From assembly GCF_015694405.1 (NCBI RefSeq), contig NZ_JADQDB010000003.1:434001-498000 (forward strand): DNA of 64,000 nucleotides, in the 5' to 3' direction. Shown here in pieces: positions 57,626 to 64,000 of this stretch (the stretch's first letter is position 1; each line of letters begins with the position of its first letter). The position numbers were made by a program, and so were the translations under genes. The notes under the pieces were generated by a model that saw only the letters and a program-made list of their open reading frames with translations, did not search any database and was not told where the DNA came from. The DNA is from Pelagibacterium limicola (GTDB taxonomy: Bacteria > Pseudomonadota > Alphaproteobacteria > Rhizobiales > Devosiaceae).

Positions 57626-58678
57626 CTATTTGCCCCAGGTCCGTTCGAGCAAGCCGATCCAGTTCCGGTGCGTGATCCTGGCGATCAGCTCGCTGCCATA
57701 ACCGGCCCTGGCCATTGCGGCGACCAGCCGGGGCAGACCCGACGCGTCACCGATCTCTTCGGGCAGCGTGCAGCCGTCGAAATCCGAGCCGATCCCCACA
57801 CCATCCTCGCCGAGCTTTTCGATCATGCGATCGAGGTGCCGGATCGCCATGTCGAGCGTCGTGCCCCGGCTCACATGCTGCCCGTCGGGGCGCAGGAAGC
57901 CGCAGGCGAAATTCAGCCCGACAAGGCCCCTCGATTCCGCAATGGCATCGAGTTGCCTGTCGGTGAGGTTGCGGGGCGAGGCCGAGAGCGCGTGGACGTT
58001 GGAATGGCTGGCAACCAGCGGCTTGTCGGAGGTGCGCGCGACGTCCCAGAAGCCCTTTTCATTGAGGTGCGAAAGGTCGATCATCAATCCCAGGCGGTTG
58101 CAGGCCCGCACCAGATCGAACCCGGCCCGGGTAAGCCCCTCACCGTAATCGGGGTCGCCGGGAAAGCTGAACGGCACGCCATAGCCGAAGGCGTTGTTGC
58201 GGCTCCAGACGATTCCCACCGAGCGCAGCCCGCGCGCATAGAGCGTATCGAGCGCTTCGAGGCCGGTGTCGATCACCTCGGCGCCTTCGATGTGGTAGAC
58301 CATGGCCATCGCGCCATCGGCCATGGCCGTGCGGATCTCGGTGGCGGTCTTGCAGAGCCGGATCGCTCCCTTCGAGTCGGCGACCAGGGCATCGCCCTTA
58401 TCCATCATGCCGAAGGTATAGTGCTCGGCCCGGGCCCGCTTGATGGGTGCGCCCATCACGGGCTTGCCGGCCAGCGCGCCGCTTTCCCCCTCCGGATTGG
58501 TCGTGAACATCGCGAAAAGGCCGCCCGCGAACCGGCCTTTTTTCGCCTTCGGCATATCGATGTGAAAGGTGTCGATGCCGGCGAAAAAATCGGCCGGCTG
58601 TTTTTTCAGATCCGCATCGAAAAGGCGCAGCAATGTGTCGTTATGGCCGTCGAACACGGGGTAGGCAGGCACAGTCAT
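57626..58678 (-). CDS. Membrane dipeptidase, peptidase M19
   Basis: 350-aa zinc dipeptidase of the renal dipeptidase family. Zinc ligands are visible in VFDGHNDTLLRLF (His12, Asp14), MVYHIEGAEVID (Glu), MIDLSHLNEKGFWDV (His) and LVASHSNVHALS (His). The closing GIGSDFDGCTLPEEIG is family-typical. It lacks a signal peptide, so it is cytosolic here, unlike the mammalian enzyme. It hydrolyses dipeptides, including D-amino-acid forms. Confidence 0.92.
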   Translation of the reverse strand: MTVPAYPVFDGHNDTLLRLFDADLKKQPADFFAGIDTFHIDMPKAKKGRFAGGLFAMFTTNPEGESGALAGKPVMGAPIKRARAEHYTFGMMDKGDALVADSKGAIRLCKTATEIRTAMADGAMAMVYHIEGAEVIDTGLEALDTLYARGLRSVGIVWSRNNAFGYGVPFSFPGDPDYGEGLTRAGFDLVRACNRLGLMIDLSHLNEKGFWDVARTSDKPLVASHSNVHALSASPRNLTDRQLDAIAESRGLVGLNFACGFLRPDGQHVSRGTTLDMAIRHLDRMIEKLGEDGVGIGSDFDGCTLPEEIGDASGLPRLVAAMARAGYGSELIARITHRNWIGLLERTWGK

Positions 58679-58739
58679 GTGAGCTCCGGGGGGCAGAATT
58701 CGCCGTCACACTGCACCGATTCCCCGAGCGCACAAACCG

Positions 58740-58768
58740 AAAGGCGCCGCCGTCACCGGCAGCGCCTT
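58740..58768 (-). terminator. Terminator after the csgB-like gene
   Basis: AAGGCGCCGCCG and CGGCAGCGCCTT form a stem with one mismatch around a short loop. On the minus strand it continues in TTTCGG. It lies about 27 bases beyond the curlin stop. Confidence 0.6.
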
Positions 58769-58794
58769 GCAAAAATGCGTGTTGGTGGCCCGGT

Positions 58795-59208
58795 TTACCA
58801 GCCGAAGACGAAGCCCAGCCCGGTCTGGCCGCCATGCTGGTTCACATGGGCGTTGGTCCCTTTGCCGAACTGGAAAAGGCCGTAGGAATTGGCATTGCCG
58901 TGCTGCTGCAGCGAACCGTTGTGGTTGTTGCCTTCCTGATGGACGACGCCGAAATTGCCGCTTCCGTTCTGGAGTACGCCGGCCATGTTGTTCATCCCGT
59001 TCTGGGTGATCCCGCCGCCGCCCTGGATGCCCTTGGTCAGGGCATAGATGCCGAGACCGAGCTTGACGGCCTGTGCCTGATCGGCGGTCGTGGGGTTGAA
59101 GTTGATCGAAATCTGGCCGTTGGCCTGTGCGGGGGCCGTGAGCCCTGCAAAGCCGATGGTTGCTGCGATGATGCCTGCGATTGCGGTCTTGGTGATGTTG
59201 CGTACCAT
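58795..59208 (-). CDS. Curlin-repeat protein, CsgB/CsgA-like
   Basis: 137-aa exported amyloid-type protein starting at ATG 59208. The signal peptide ends after PAQA (TAIAGIIAATIGFAGLTAPA). The mature protein has curlin-like repeats rich in Gln, Asn and Gly: GGITQNGMNNMAGVLQNGSG, NFGVVHQEGNNHNGSLQQHG, NANSYGLFQFGKGTNAHVNQ. The spacing of Gln and Asn every 5-6 residues is what stacks into the curli beta-helix. It is the last gene of a three-gene run with csgH-like and csgA-like genes. Whether it is nucleator (B) or subunit (A) cannot be decided from sequence. Confidence 0.82.
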   Translation of the reverse strand: MVRNITKTAIAGIIAATIGFAGLTAPAQANGQISINFNPTTADQAQAVKLGLGIYALTKGIQGGGGITQNGMNNMAGVLQNGSGNFGVVHQEGNNHNGSLQQHGNANSYGLFQFGKGTNAHVNQHGGQTGLGFVFGW

Positions 59209-59380
59209 GTTCCTGCTCCTTTTTGATCTGGCCCGGTGTTCAACCGATGACCGCACATTGGAACAGCCGCCCTGAACCGATCCGGAAACCGGCGTTTATC
59301 TGGCGTTAATGTTGGGGGGAGCGCCGAACGCTGACTTTATGCGATGCAGCATCGCTGCACCCTTCTCACTCCTCCCAAAA

Positions 59381-59403
59381 GAAAAGCCCCGGCGGACCGG
59401 GGC
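59381..59403 (-). terminator. Terminator after the csgH-like gene
   Basis: GCCCCGG (59386-59392) pairs with CCGGGGC (59397-59403) around a 4-nt loop. The minus-strand continuation is TTTTCTTTT. The csgB-like gene downstream therefore probably has its own promoter or relies on read-through. Confidence 0.8.
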
Positions 59404-59442
59404 GAGTGGGTTTTGGGGAGGCAAATATGAAAGGGTGTGGCT

Positions 59443-59847
59443 TCAGGCTCGAGCGTTGATGCGGCCGCCGCATTCGACGGACTTGCCGCCAGCGTCGATC
59501 TTGAGGGTCACGTCGTAGGCAGCGGCGCCGCCCACCGTTACGCGGCCCAGGGTCACCGTTTCACCGGCGAGGGCAGAAAAGCCGCCGCCCTGGTTGATAT
59601 TGGTGCGGCTCGAACCGCCGACGCTCTGGACCGAAAACTGATAGGAGCCTTGCTGGGAGGCCTCGGCGTGGTAGACGGCCTCGAGGGCGAAGCCGCCGCC
59701 CGCCGCATTGGCGAGCACCTCGCACCCTACCACGTCGGTTTCGATGGTCGAGTGAGCAAAGCCGGTGCCCGCGACCGCGCCGATGGCGGCCACCGCCCCG
59801 CCGATGGCGAAGGCATAGGCATGAATACGGTTAGGGGTGCGAGTCAT
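59443..59847 (-). CDS. csgH: CsgH-like curli chaperone/inhibitor
   Basis: 134-aa periplasmic protein from ATG 59847, with a signal or anchor segment (IHAYAFAIGGAVAAIGAVAG). The mature part is an immunoglobulin-like beta domain with two cysteines (TDVVGCEVLANAAGGGFALE and KSVECGGRINARA) and the typical YQFSVQSVGGSSRTNINQGG. This matches CsgH, an alphaproteobacterial protein that prevents premature curlin aggregation. The location between two curlin genes supports the call. An in-frame upstream start at 59907 is not needed. Confidence 0.82.
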   Translation of the reverse strand: MTRTPNRIHAYAFAIGGAVAAIGAVAGTGFAHSTIETDVVGCEVLANAAGGGFALEAVYHAEASQQGSYQFSVQSVGGSSRTNINQGGGFSALAGETVTLGRVTVGGAAAYDVTLKIDAGGKSVECGGRINARA

Positions 59848-59906
59848 TTCGTTTCTCCTTGAGGACCTGGGGGTGGACCGGGAGGGCCTTGGCCCTCCCA
59901 GGTTCA

Positions 59907-60341
59907 TCAGGGGCAGGCCTGGACGAAAGCGGCGACGTTGCCCGATCCGGCCTGGTTGACATTGGCCGAGCAGCCATTGCCGACCTGAACGCCCGCGGCG
60001 ATGTTGCCGTTACCGTCCTGGGTGAGGATTGTGGTGTGGTTCGAGCCGAACTGGCCGACGCCTGCAGCGTTGTTGTTGCCGGTCTGGGACGTGGTGGAGG
60101 AGTTGTTCCAGCCCGACTGGCCGGTGGCCGCGACGTTGTTTTTGCCGTGCTGCTTCTTGACCGCCTTGTTCCACCAGCCTTCCTGGTAGATGCCGATGGT
60201 GTTGTTCAAGCCCGACTGCTCACCGCCCGCGGAATGGCCGAAGCCCCACTGGTTGATGTAGACGTCGTTGGCCATGGCGGGGGCCGAGACAAACGAGAAT
60301 GCCGCGATGACTGCGCTGGCGAAAATGGTCTTGGTGCTCAT
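59907..60341 (-). CDS. csgA: Curlin-repeat protein, CsgA-like
   Basis: 144-aa exported protein with signal peptide MSTKTIFASAVIAAFSFVSA (cleavage after AMA). Five or so repeats follow with the Gln/Asn ladder: GGEQSGLNNTIGIYQEGWWN, KNNVAATGQSGWNNSSTTSQ, TGNNNAAGVGQFGSNHTTIL, TQDGNGNIAAGVQVGNGCSA. Two cysteines near the C terminus (GNGCSANVN, FVQACP) are unusual for a curlin. It is the first of the three curli genes and lies 60 bases upstream of the csgH-like gene. The secretion pore CsgG and its partners are not in the window. Confidence 0.8.
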   Translation of the reverse strand: MSTKTIFASAVIAAFSFVSAPAMANDVYINQWGFGHSAGGEQSGLNNTIGIYQEGWWNKAVKKQHGKNNVAATGQSGWNNSSTTSQTGNNNAAGVGQFGSNHTTILTQDGNGNIAAGVQVGNGCSANVNQAGSGNVAAFVQACP

Positions 60342-60476
60342 GTTCCGTCTCCTGTTGCTTGCGGGGTGTTGCGTACCGCGTGTTGCTTTGTGCAGGATCA
60401 GGAATAGTGGGCGCCGCTCGAACGGCCCCTGAATCGCGCATTCAGAAACCGTTCATCGGCAAACTTTTTTACAAGC

Positions 60477-60752
60477 CTATGAATTTACTCGCGAAAATTC
60501 TTGAGCAAGATCCGCCTTGCGCCGCAGCGGATAGGCTGGCGAGTCATAGATCGCCCGGATGCGGGCGCCCGAATAGCCCTCATTGCCCACGACGAGCAGG
60601 GCGCCGTGCAGGCTGACGGGCGCGGCCTCCTCGACCGCGAAGCGAATGGCCTCGGCGGCGGTGCGGAATGTCTTTGGCCCCTGCGCCAGCGCGGTCGCGC
60701 GGTCGCGGCCCAGATACATCCGGGCTCGGGCGTTAAAATTGAATCGTGTCAT
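60477..60752 (-). CDS. 91-aa hypothetical protein upstream of the curli genes
   Basis: Small cytosolic protein from ATG 60752 (MTRFNFNARARMYLGRDRAT). The centre, FRTAAEAIRFAVEEAAPVSL, is helical, followed by strands (GALLVVGNEGYSGARIRAIY). I do not recognise a named family; such short proteins are common in Hyphomicrobiales. It is 135 bases upstream of the csgA-like gene in the same direction, but no link to curli is shown. The 254-base gap upstream (60753-61006) holds no gene. Confidence 0.65.
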   Translation of the reverse strand: MTRFNFNARARMYLGRDRATALAQGPKTFRTAAEAIRFAVEEAAPVSLHGALLVVGNEGYSGARIRAIYDSPAYPLRRKADLAQEFSRVNS

Positions 60753-61006
60753 TGTTCTTCTTTTCCGGCCGCCTGTGCGGCCACGTCTTTCTCATGTCGT
60801 TGTGAATCACACCGTCCCAGCCTAGCGTCTTGTCGCGTCAGAGCGATGACAGCGGGGAACGGCGTCCGGGCGCAAATGCGGGACGCAGGCCAGAGCCCGT
60901 TCCGTCGGATATGCGCAGCGATTGCGGGAAGGGCCAGCGGCGGCCAGCCATGCAATTGTCGCCCCTAGATAGGCTATCGGCGCCGCTTATTCAATAGCCG
61001 GCTTTT

Positions 61007-61465
61007 TCAGTCCGCCTGGTCCTCGGGCTCCCAATGGGGCCAATCGACGATATGGCTTTCCCAATCCTCGGTATTGGCCTCGCTTTCGGCCACTGTGCGC
61101 CCGCGCACCGATATGCCTGCCGTGTGCACCGTTTCCGGATCGCCGGAAATCAGAGGATGCCACCACGCGAGCCCCCTGCCCTCGGCCAGCCGCCGGTAGG
61201 CGCATGAAGTGGGTATCCAGCCGATCTCGAGCACCTTTTCAGGGGTCAGCTTGATGCAATCTGGAACTTTGGCCTGCCGATTGGGATAATCGGTGCAGGC
61301 ACACGTCTGGCCGTCGAGGAGCTTGCAGCGGACATCGGCGGTATAGATGTCGCCGGTATCCTCGTCCTCGAGCTTTAAAAGGCAGCACCGCCCGCACCCA
61401 TCACAGAGCGCTTCCCACTCCTCGGTGGTCATGGCCTCAAGCGGCTTGTCTTCCCAAAAGGGCAT
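61007..61465 (-). CDS. YcgN-family cysteine-cluster protein
   Basis: 152-aa protein of the UPF0260/YcgN family. Cysteines are in [45 protein letters not shown] and [12 protein letters not shown], which form the putative metal cluster. The length and the opening [20 protein letters not shown] are as usual. The C terminus is acidic ([17 protein letters not shown]). The role is unknown in spite of wide conservation. It is transcribed alone, 74 bases downstream of the TetR gene. Confidence 0.9.
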   Translation of the reverse strand: MPFWEDKPLEAMTTEEWEALCDGCGRCCLLKLEDEDTGDIYTADVRCKLLDGQTCACTDYPNRQAKVPDCIKLTPEKVLEIGWIPTSCAYRRLAEGRGLAWWHPLISGDPETVHTAGISVRGRTVAESEANTEDWESHIVDWPHWEPEDQAD

Positions 61466-61538
61466 AAGTTCGTTCCGGGCTCGCTTTTCAAACCTATCAC
61501 CTCGGCTTCCTGCAGGGATATGTCAACATGAAGGCTGG

Positions 61539-62147
61539 TCAGGAGCGCTCGACCGCCAGCATCGCGAACGCGGCATAAAACACCTCATCGGGCACGAGTT
61601 CCGGTGTCAGTAGCCTTTGAAGCGTCAACCCTTCAGCCAGCGCGTGCGCGACACGGACAAGAAGTTCGGGCGGCATCGGTAACTCCTCTTCCTCGGCGAT
61701 AGCGCGCACCCATTCCGCTCCTGCGTCATAATCCCTTGCCGTGACCTCCTTTACGCGCGCCTGCATTTCCGCATGGGTCAAGGCATAAGCCCTGCCAGTC
61801 AGGAACCCGACGGCGGCCAGTCGTCTTTCGGGCAGCGCGGCGATCGTCGCCTCGGCCAGCGCCCGCATCTTTCCGGCGAAGCTCGATCCCGGAGCGAACA
61901 CCGGCGCAATGGGTGCCCAATAGGTTTCCGACAGCGCGATGAACAGTTCGTCCCGATTCCTGAAATTGCCGTAGATCGCGCCGCTGGTCATTCCGGCACG
62001 GCGGGCAACGTCTTCCATCGTCGTGCGCTCATAACCCTTCTCCGCAATGATCTCGCGCGCCGCCGCCAGCAGCGCCGCCCGCGTGCGATGGCGTTTGTCG
62101 CCCTTCGGTCTGCGGCGCGCATTTCCTGCCATTTCGCCCTGATTCAT
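61539..62147 (-). CDS. TetR-family transcriptional regulator
   Basis: 202-aa repressor. The basic N terminus (NARRRPKGDKRHRTRAALLA) leads into the helix-turn-helix TMEDVARRAGMTSGAIYGNF. The C-terminal ligand domain is helical (LAEATIAALPERRLAAVGFL). It is divergent from the serine hydrolase gene with an AT-rich 87-base gap that contains a direct repeat, so it probably represses that gene and itself. The ligand is unknown. Confidence 0.9.
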   Translation of the reverse strand: MNQGEMAGNARRRPKGDKRHRTRAALLAAAREIIAEKGYERTTMEDVARRAGMTSGAIYGNFRNRDELFIALSETYWAPIAPVFAPGSSFAGKMRALAEATIAALPERRLAAVGFLTGRAYALTHAEMQARVKEVTARDYDAGAEWVRAIAEEEELPMPPELLVRVAHALAEGLTLQRLLTPELVPDEVFYAAFAMLAVERS

Positions 62148-62176
62148 GTTCGCGTCATGCCCTATTGCTATTTTAT

Positions 62177-62200
62177 ATGGAATCTATTTTATAATGGAAT
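62177..62200. promoter_or_regulatory. AT-rich direct repeat in the divergent TetR/hydrolase promoter
   Basis: ATGGAAT occurs at 62177-62183 and 62194-62200, 17 bases apart, within a run of TATTTTATA-like sequence that stands out against the G+C-rich genome. It is a good candidate for the TetR operator overlapping divergent promoters. Confidence 0.45.
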
Positions 62201-62234
62201 TATATTATATTGCACAGCGACAGGAAGCAAGTCG

Positions 62235-63455
62235 ATGATATCCGGAGATCCCATTGCAGCAGCCCTTGCAGCACCCGTCGCTGCCGGAGAACTCGCGGGT
62301 GTGGCGACGCTGGTGTGGCGCGATGGAACGGCCCGGGCTGTTTGCGCCGGCGTTCGCGATATCGAGACCGGATTACCCGTCGAACGCGACACACTGTTCC
62401 GCATCGCCTCGATGACCAAGCCGGTTACGTCCGTCGCCGCACTGATGCTCATGGAGGAAGGCCGCTTCGCGCTCGGCGACCCGATCACCCGCTTCGCGCC
62501 CGAGTTCTCCTCATTGCGCGTCCTGACCACCCCGGATGGCCCGCTGCAGGACACTGTGCCCGCCACCCGTCCCATCACGTTCGAGGACCTCCTCACCCAC
62601 TGCGCCGGCTTCACCTATGCCGATTTCCACACCGGCCCCATCGCCGCCGCCTATGCGGAGGCGCTTGGCGGCGACATCGACACGCCGCTCAGTCCCGACG
62701 ACTGGATTGCCGCCCTGGCGGAACTCCCGCTCATCGCCCAGCCCGGCGCCGCCTTCCACTACAGTCACGCGACCGATCTCCTCGGCCTGCTCATCGCGCG
62801 CATCGCGGACGCGCCCCTCGGAGATGTCCTGCGTTCCCGCATCTTCGATCCGCTCGGCATGATCGATACCGGTTTCGCAGTCCCGCCGGAAAACCACTTC
62901 CGCCGTGCTGCGCCACACGGCTTCGACGCTGCGGGCCGCCTAACCAAGCGCATAACGGTTCCCGGCAACCACGCTCTGCCCGAACGCCCCGCCGACATGG
63001 CCTTTGCCTCGGGCGGTCAGGGGCTGTGGTCGACCCTCGACGACTATCTCATCTTCGCCCGCCTGTTCGTCGGTGGCGGGGCCGTTAACGGCGTGCGCCT
63101 CCTCCAGCCGGAAACCCTGGCGCTGATGACGGCCAACCACCTCACCCCCGCACAGCGTGCCAACGCGCAAATGTTCGGCCTGCCGCTTTTCGGTACCGGC
63201 CATAGCTTCGGCCTCGGCGTCGCGGTGGTCACGGATCCTGCCACGGCGTCGGTCACCCTGTGCGGCGGCGGAGTGGGTTCGGTCGGCTGGCCGGGGGCCT
63301 ATGGTGGTTGGTGGCAGGCCGATCCCAATGATGGCAGCGTCTCTATCTTTCTCACGCACAACATGGTCGAACTCGAGCAGCTTGCGAGCGGTATCGGGCT
63401 TGCCGTCTATGCGGCCATCGCCCAGTTCCAGGCGCTCGTCTCACCGCGCCGGTGA
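62235..63455 (+). CDS. Serine hydrolase, class C beta-lactamase-like/esterase
   Basis: 406-aa protein from ATG 62235 (MISGDPIAAALAAPVAAGEL). The SxxK motif is SMTK at residues 59-62 (DTLFRIASMTKPVTSVAALM), and the Tyr motif is YSHATDLLGLLIARI. The third motif is probably in the Gly-rich GGGVGSVGWPGAYGGWWQAD. There is no signal peptide, which favours an EstB-type esterase or peptidase in the cytosol over a secreted beta-lactamase. Regulation by the divergent TetR protein is likely. Nothing else in the neighbourhood suggests a substrate. Confidence 0.88.
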   Translation: MISGDPIAAALAAPVAAGELAGVATLVWRDGTARAVCAGVRDIETGLPVERDTLFRIASMTKPVTSVAALMLMEEGRFALGDPITRFAPEFSSLRVLTTPDGPLQDTVPATRPITFEDLLTHCAGFTYADFHTGPIAAAYAEALGGDIDTPLSPDDWIAALAELPLIAQPGAAFHYSHATDLLGLLIARIADAPLGDVLRSRIFDPLGMIDTGFAVPPENHFRRAAPHGFDAAGRLTKRITVPGNHALPERPADMAFASGGQGLWSTLDDYLIFARLFVGGGAVNGVRLLQPETLALMTANHLTPAQRANAQMFGLPLFGTGHSFGLGVAVVTDPATASVTLCGGGVGSVGWPGAYGGWWQADPNDGSVSIFLTHNMVELEQLASGIGLAVYAAIAQFQALVSPRR

Positions 63456-63465
63456 TGGCCCCAAG

Positions 63466-64000
63466 TCAGACGGCCGCGGCCGCAAGTGCTAGCAATCGCG
63501 GCTCTTCGTCAGGCACGTTCTCGGCCAACCGGGCTGCGGCGACCAGAGGCAGCCAAGCGAGGATCTGCTCTTCGGGCCAACCACTCGTTTTCGCGTAAGC
63601 GGCGAGATATTTGTCCGCCAAGGCGGGCGCGTGGAACAATAGCAACAGATATGTGCGGCAGGCGTCCGCCTGCGCCGGCCCCGAGGTTGCGTCGAGCCAA
63701 TCGACCACGAATGGCGTCGCCTCGCTGCCCATGATGTTGTTGGGATGGAAATCGCCGTGGCAGACCCTGTCGTCGTCGGGCAGGCTATCGAGCCGCGAGA
63801 GCAGTATTGCGGGGGCCCCTCCGCTCAGCTGTGACGCGCTTTCGATGTTGCGGCGCAATTTCCGCCGCAGGCCGGTGAGCGGTTTGCCCCTCACCTGATG
63901 GATTCGCCAGTGAAGTCCAGCCATCAGCCGCGGACGGCGGTCATCATCCAAAGGGATCGTCGCTTCGGGGGCGCGGCTCATCTTCAGACCCCAACGATCT
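63466..64000 (-). CDS. Phosphotransferase (APH family), 5' end outside window
   Basis: The minus-strand frame from TGA 63466 is open to the window edge. An ATG at 63981 exists but would give only 171 residues lacking the kinase N-lobe, so the gene most likely begins beyond 64000. The catalytic loop is VCHGDFHPNNIMGSEATPFV and the Mg-binding Asp is in VVDWLDATSGPAQADACRTY, both typical of the aminoglycoside/choline kinase-like APH family. The upstream LHWRIHQVRGKPLTGLRRKL corresponds to the linker before the C-lobe. Ordinary chromosomal members phosphorylate various small molecules; resistance should not be inferred. It starts 10 bases from the stop of the convergent hydrolase gene. Confidence 0.85.
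   Translation of the reverse strand, partial: DRWGLKMSRAPEATIPLDDDRRPRLMAGLHWRIHQVRGKPLTGLRRKLRRNIESASQLSGGAPAILLSRLDSLPDDDRVCHGDFHPNNIMGSEATPFVVDWLDATSGPAQADACRTYLLLLFHAPALADKYLAAYAKTSGWPEEQILAWLPLVAAARLAENVPDEEPRLLALAAAAV

Overview
The window is G+C-rich and gene-dense, and reads as the chromosome of an alphaproteobacterium of the order Hyphomicrobiales. A Devosia/Pelagibacterium-type lineage is my best guess, from gene content only. Pointers are a FeuN-FeuP-FeuQ-type two-component set, a gene transfer agent (GTA) cluster in canonical order, and an alphaproteobacterial curli trio with CsgH. No rRNA, tRNA or CRISPR array was recognised. All assignments come from reading translated frames; no database search was run.

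Region by region. 1-3.7 kb: an edge-truncated unknown gene, a surface-antigen lipoprotein, and the feuN-feuP-feuQ-like operon. 3.9-5.1 kb: an AT-richer insert with a ClpP-fold serine proteinase gene and a translationally coupled 68-aa partner. 5.2-20.7 kb, all minus strand: a complete GTA-type head-tail cluster, running from small terminase through large terminase, portal, protease, capsid, adaptors, tail tube, tape measure, the gp12-gp15 baseplate/host-specificity block and a DUF2793 protein to a GH108 endolysin with a holin-like tail. Two copies of an inverted-repeat element sit inside the cluster. No integrase, replication or lysogeny genes accompany it.

20.9-34.4 kb: PreP-type protease, VasI/TagO-like protein, gamma-glutamyltransferase, threonine ammonia-lyase, a BacNav-type sodium channel, an AT-richer PD-(D/E)XK protein, a double-LCCL secreted protein, a DUF1697 protein, and a polar amino-acid ABC transporter (binding protein, permease, ATPase with 4-bp overlaps). 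34.4-38.2 kb is a disturbed stretch: an S24-like repressor with a degraded protease site and a 12-bp-arm palindrome over its start codon, remnants of two outer-membrane beta-barrel genes, a THUMP methyltransferase, a VanZ-like protein and a possible CTG-start small gene.

38.2-64 kb: housekeeping and accessory genes. These include an exo/endonuclease-phosphatase-fold protein, DinB-like, GNAT and HI0933-type flavoprotein genes; a small copper module (DUF305, Cys/His-rich protein, CopZ, glutaredoxin-MauE fusion) with two divergent MerR-type promoters but no regulator; ilvD; a DMT transporter; TrhA-like protein; a GAF-diguanylate cyclase; a Tat-exported lytic transglycosylase; an AAC(3)-like acetyltransferase; an ArsR/AlkD-like pair facing an AHSA1-like gene; cardiolipin synthase; a dicarboxylate symporter; a dipeptidase; the csgA-csgH-csgB-like trio; YcgN; a TetR/serine hydrolase divergent pair; and an edge-truncated phosphotransferase.

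The strongest candidates for something under-described are the GTA lysis gene with two apparent translation starts, the likely CTG start of the GTA large terminase, the proteinase/small-protein pair beside the GTA, and the repressor whose own first codons form one arm of its putative operator.
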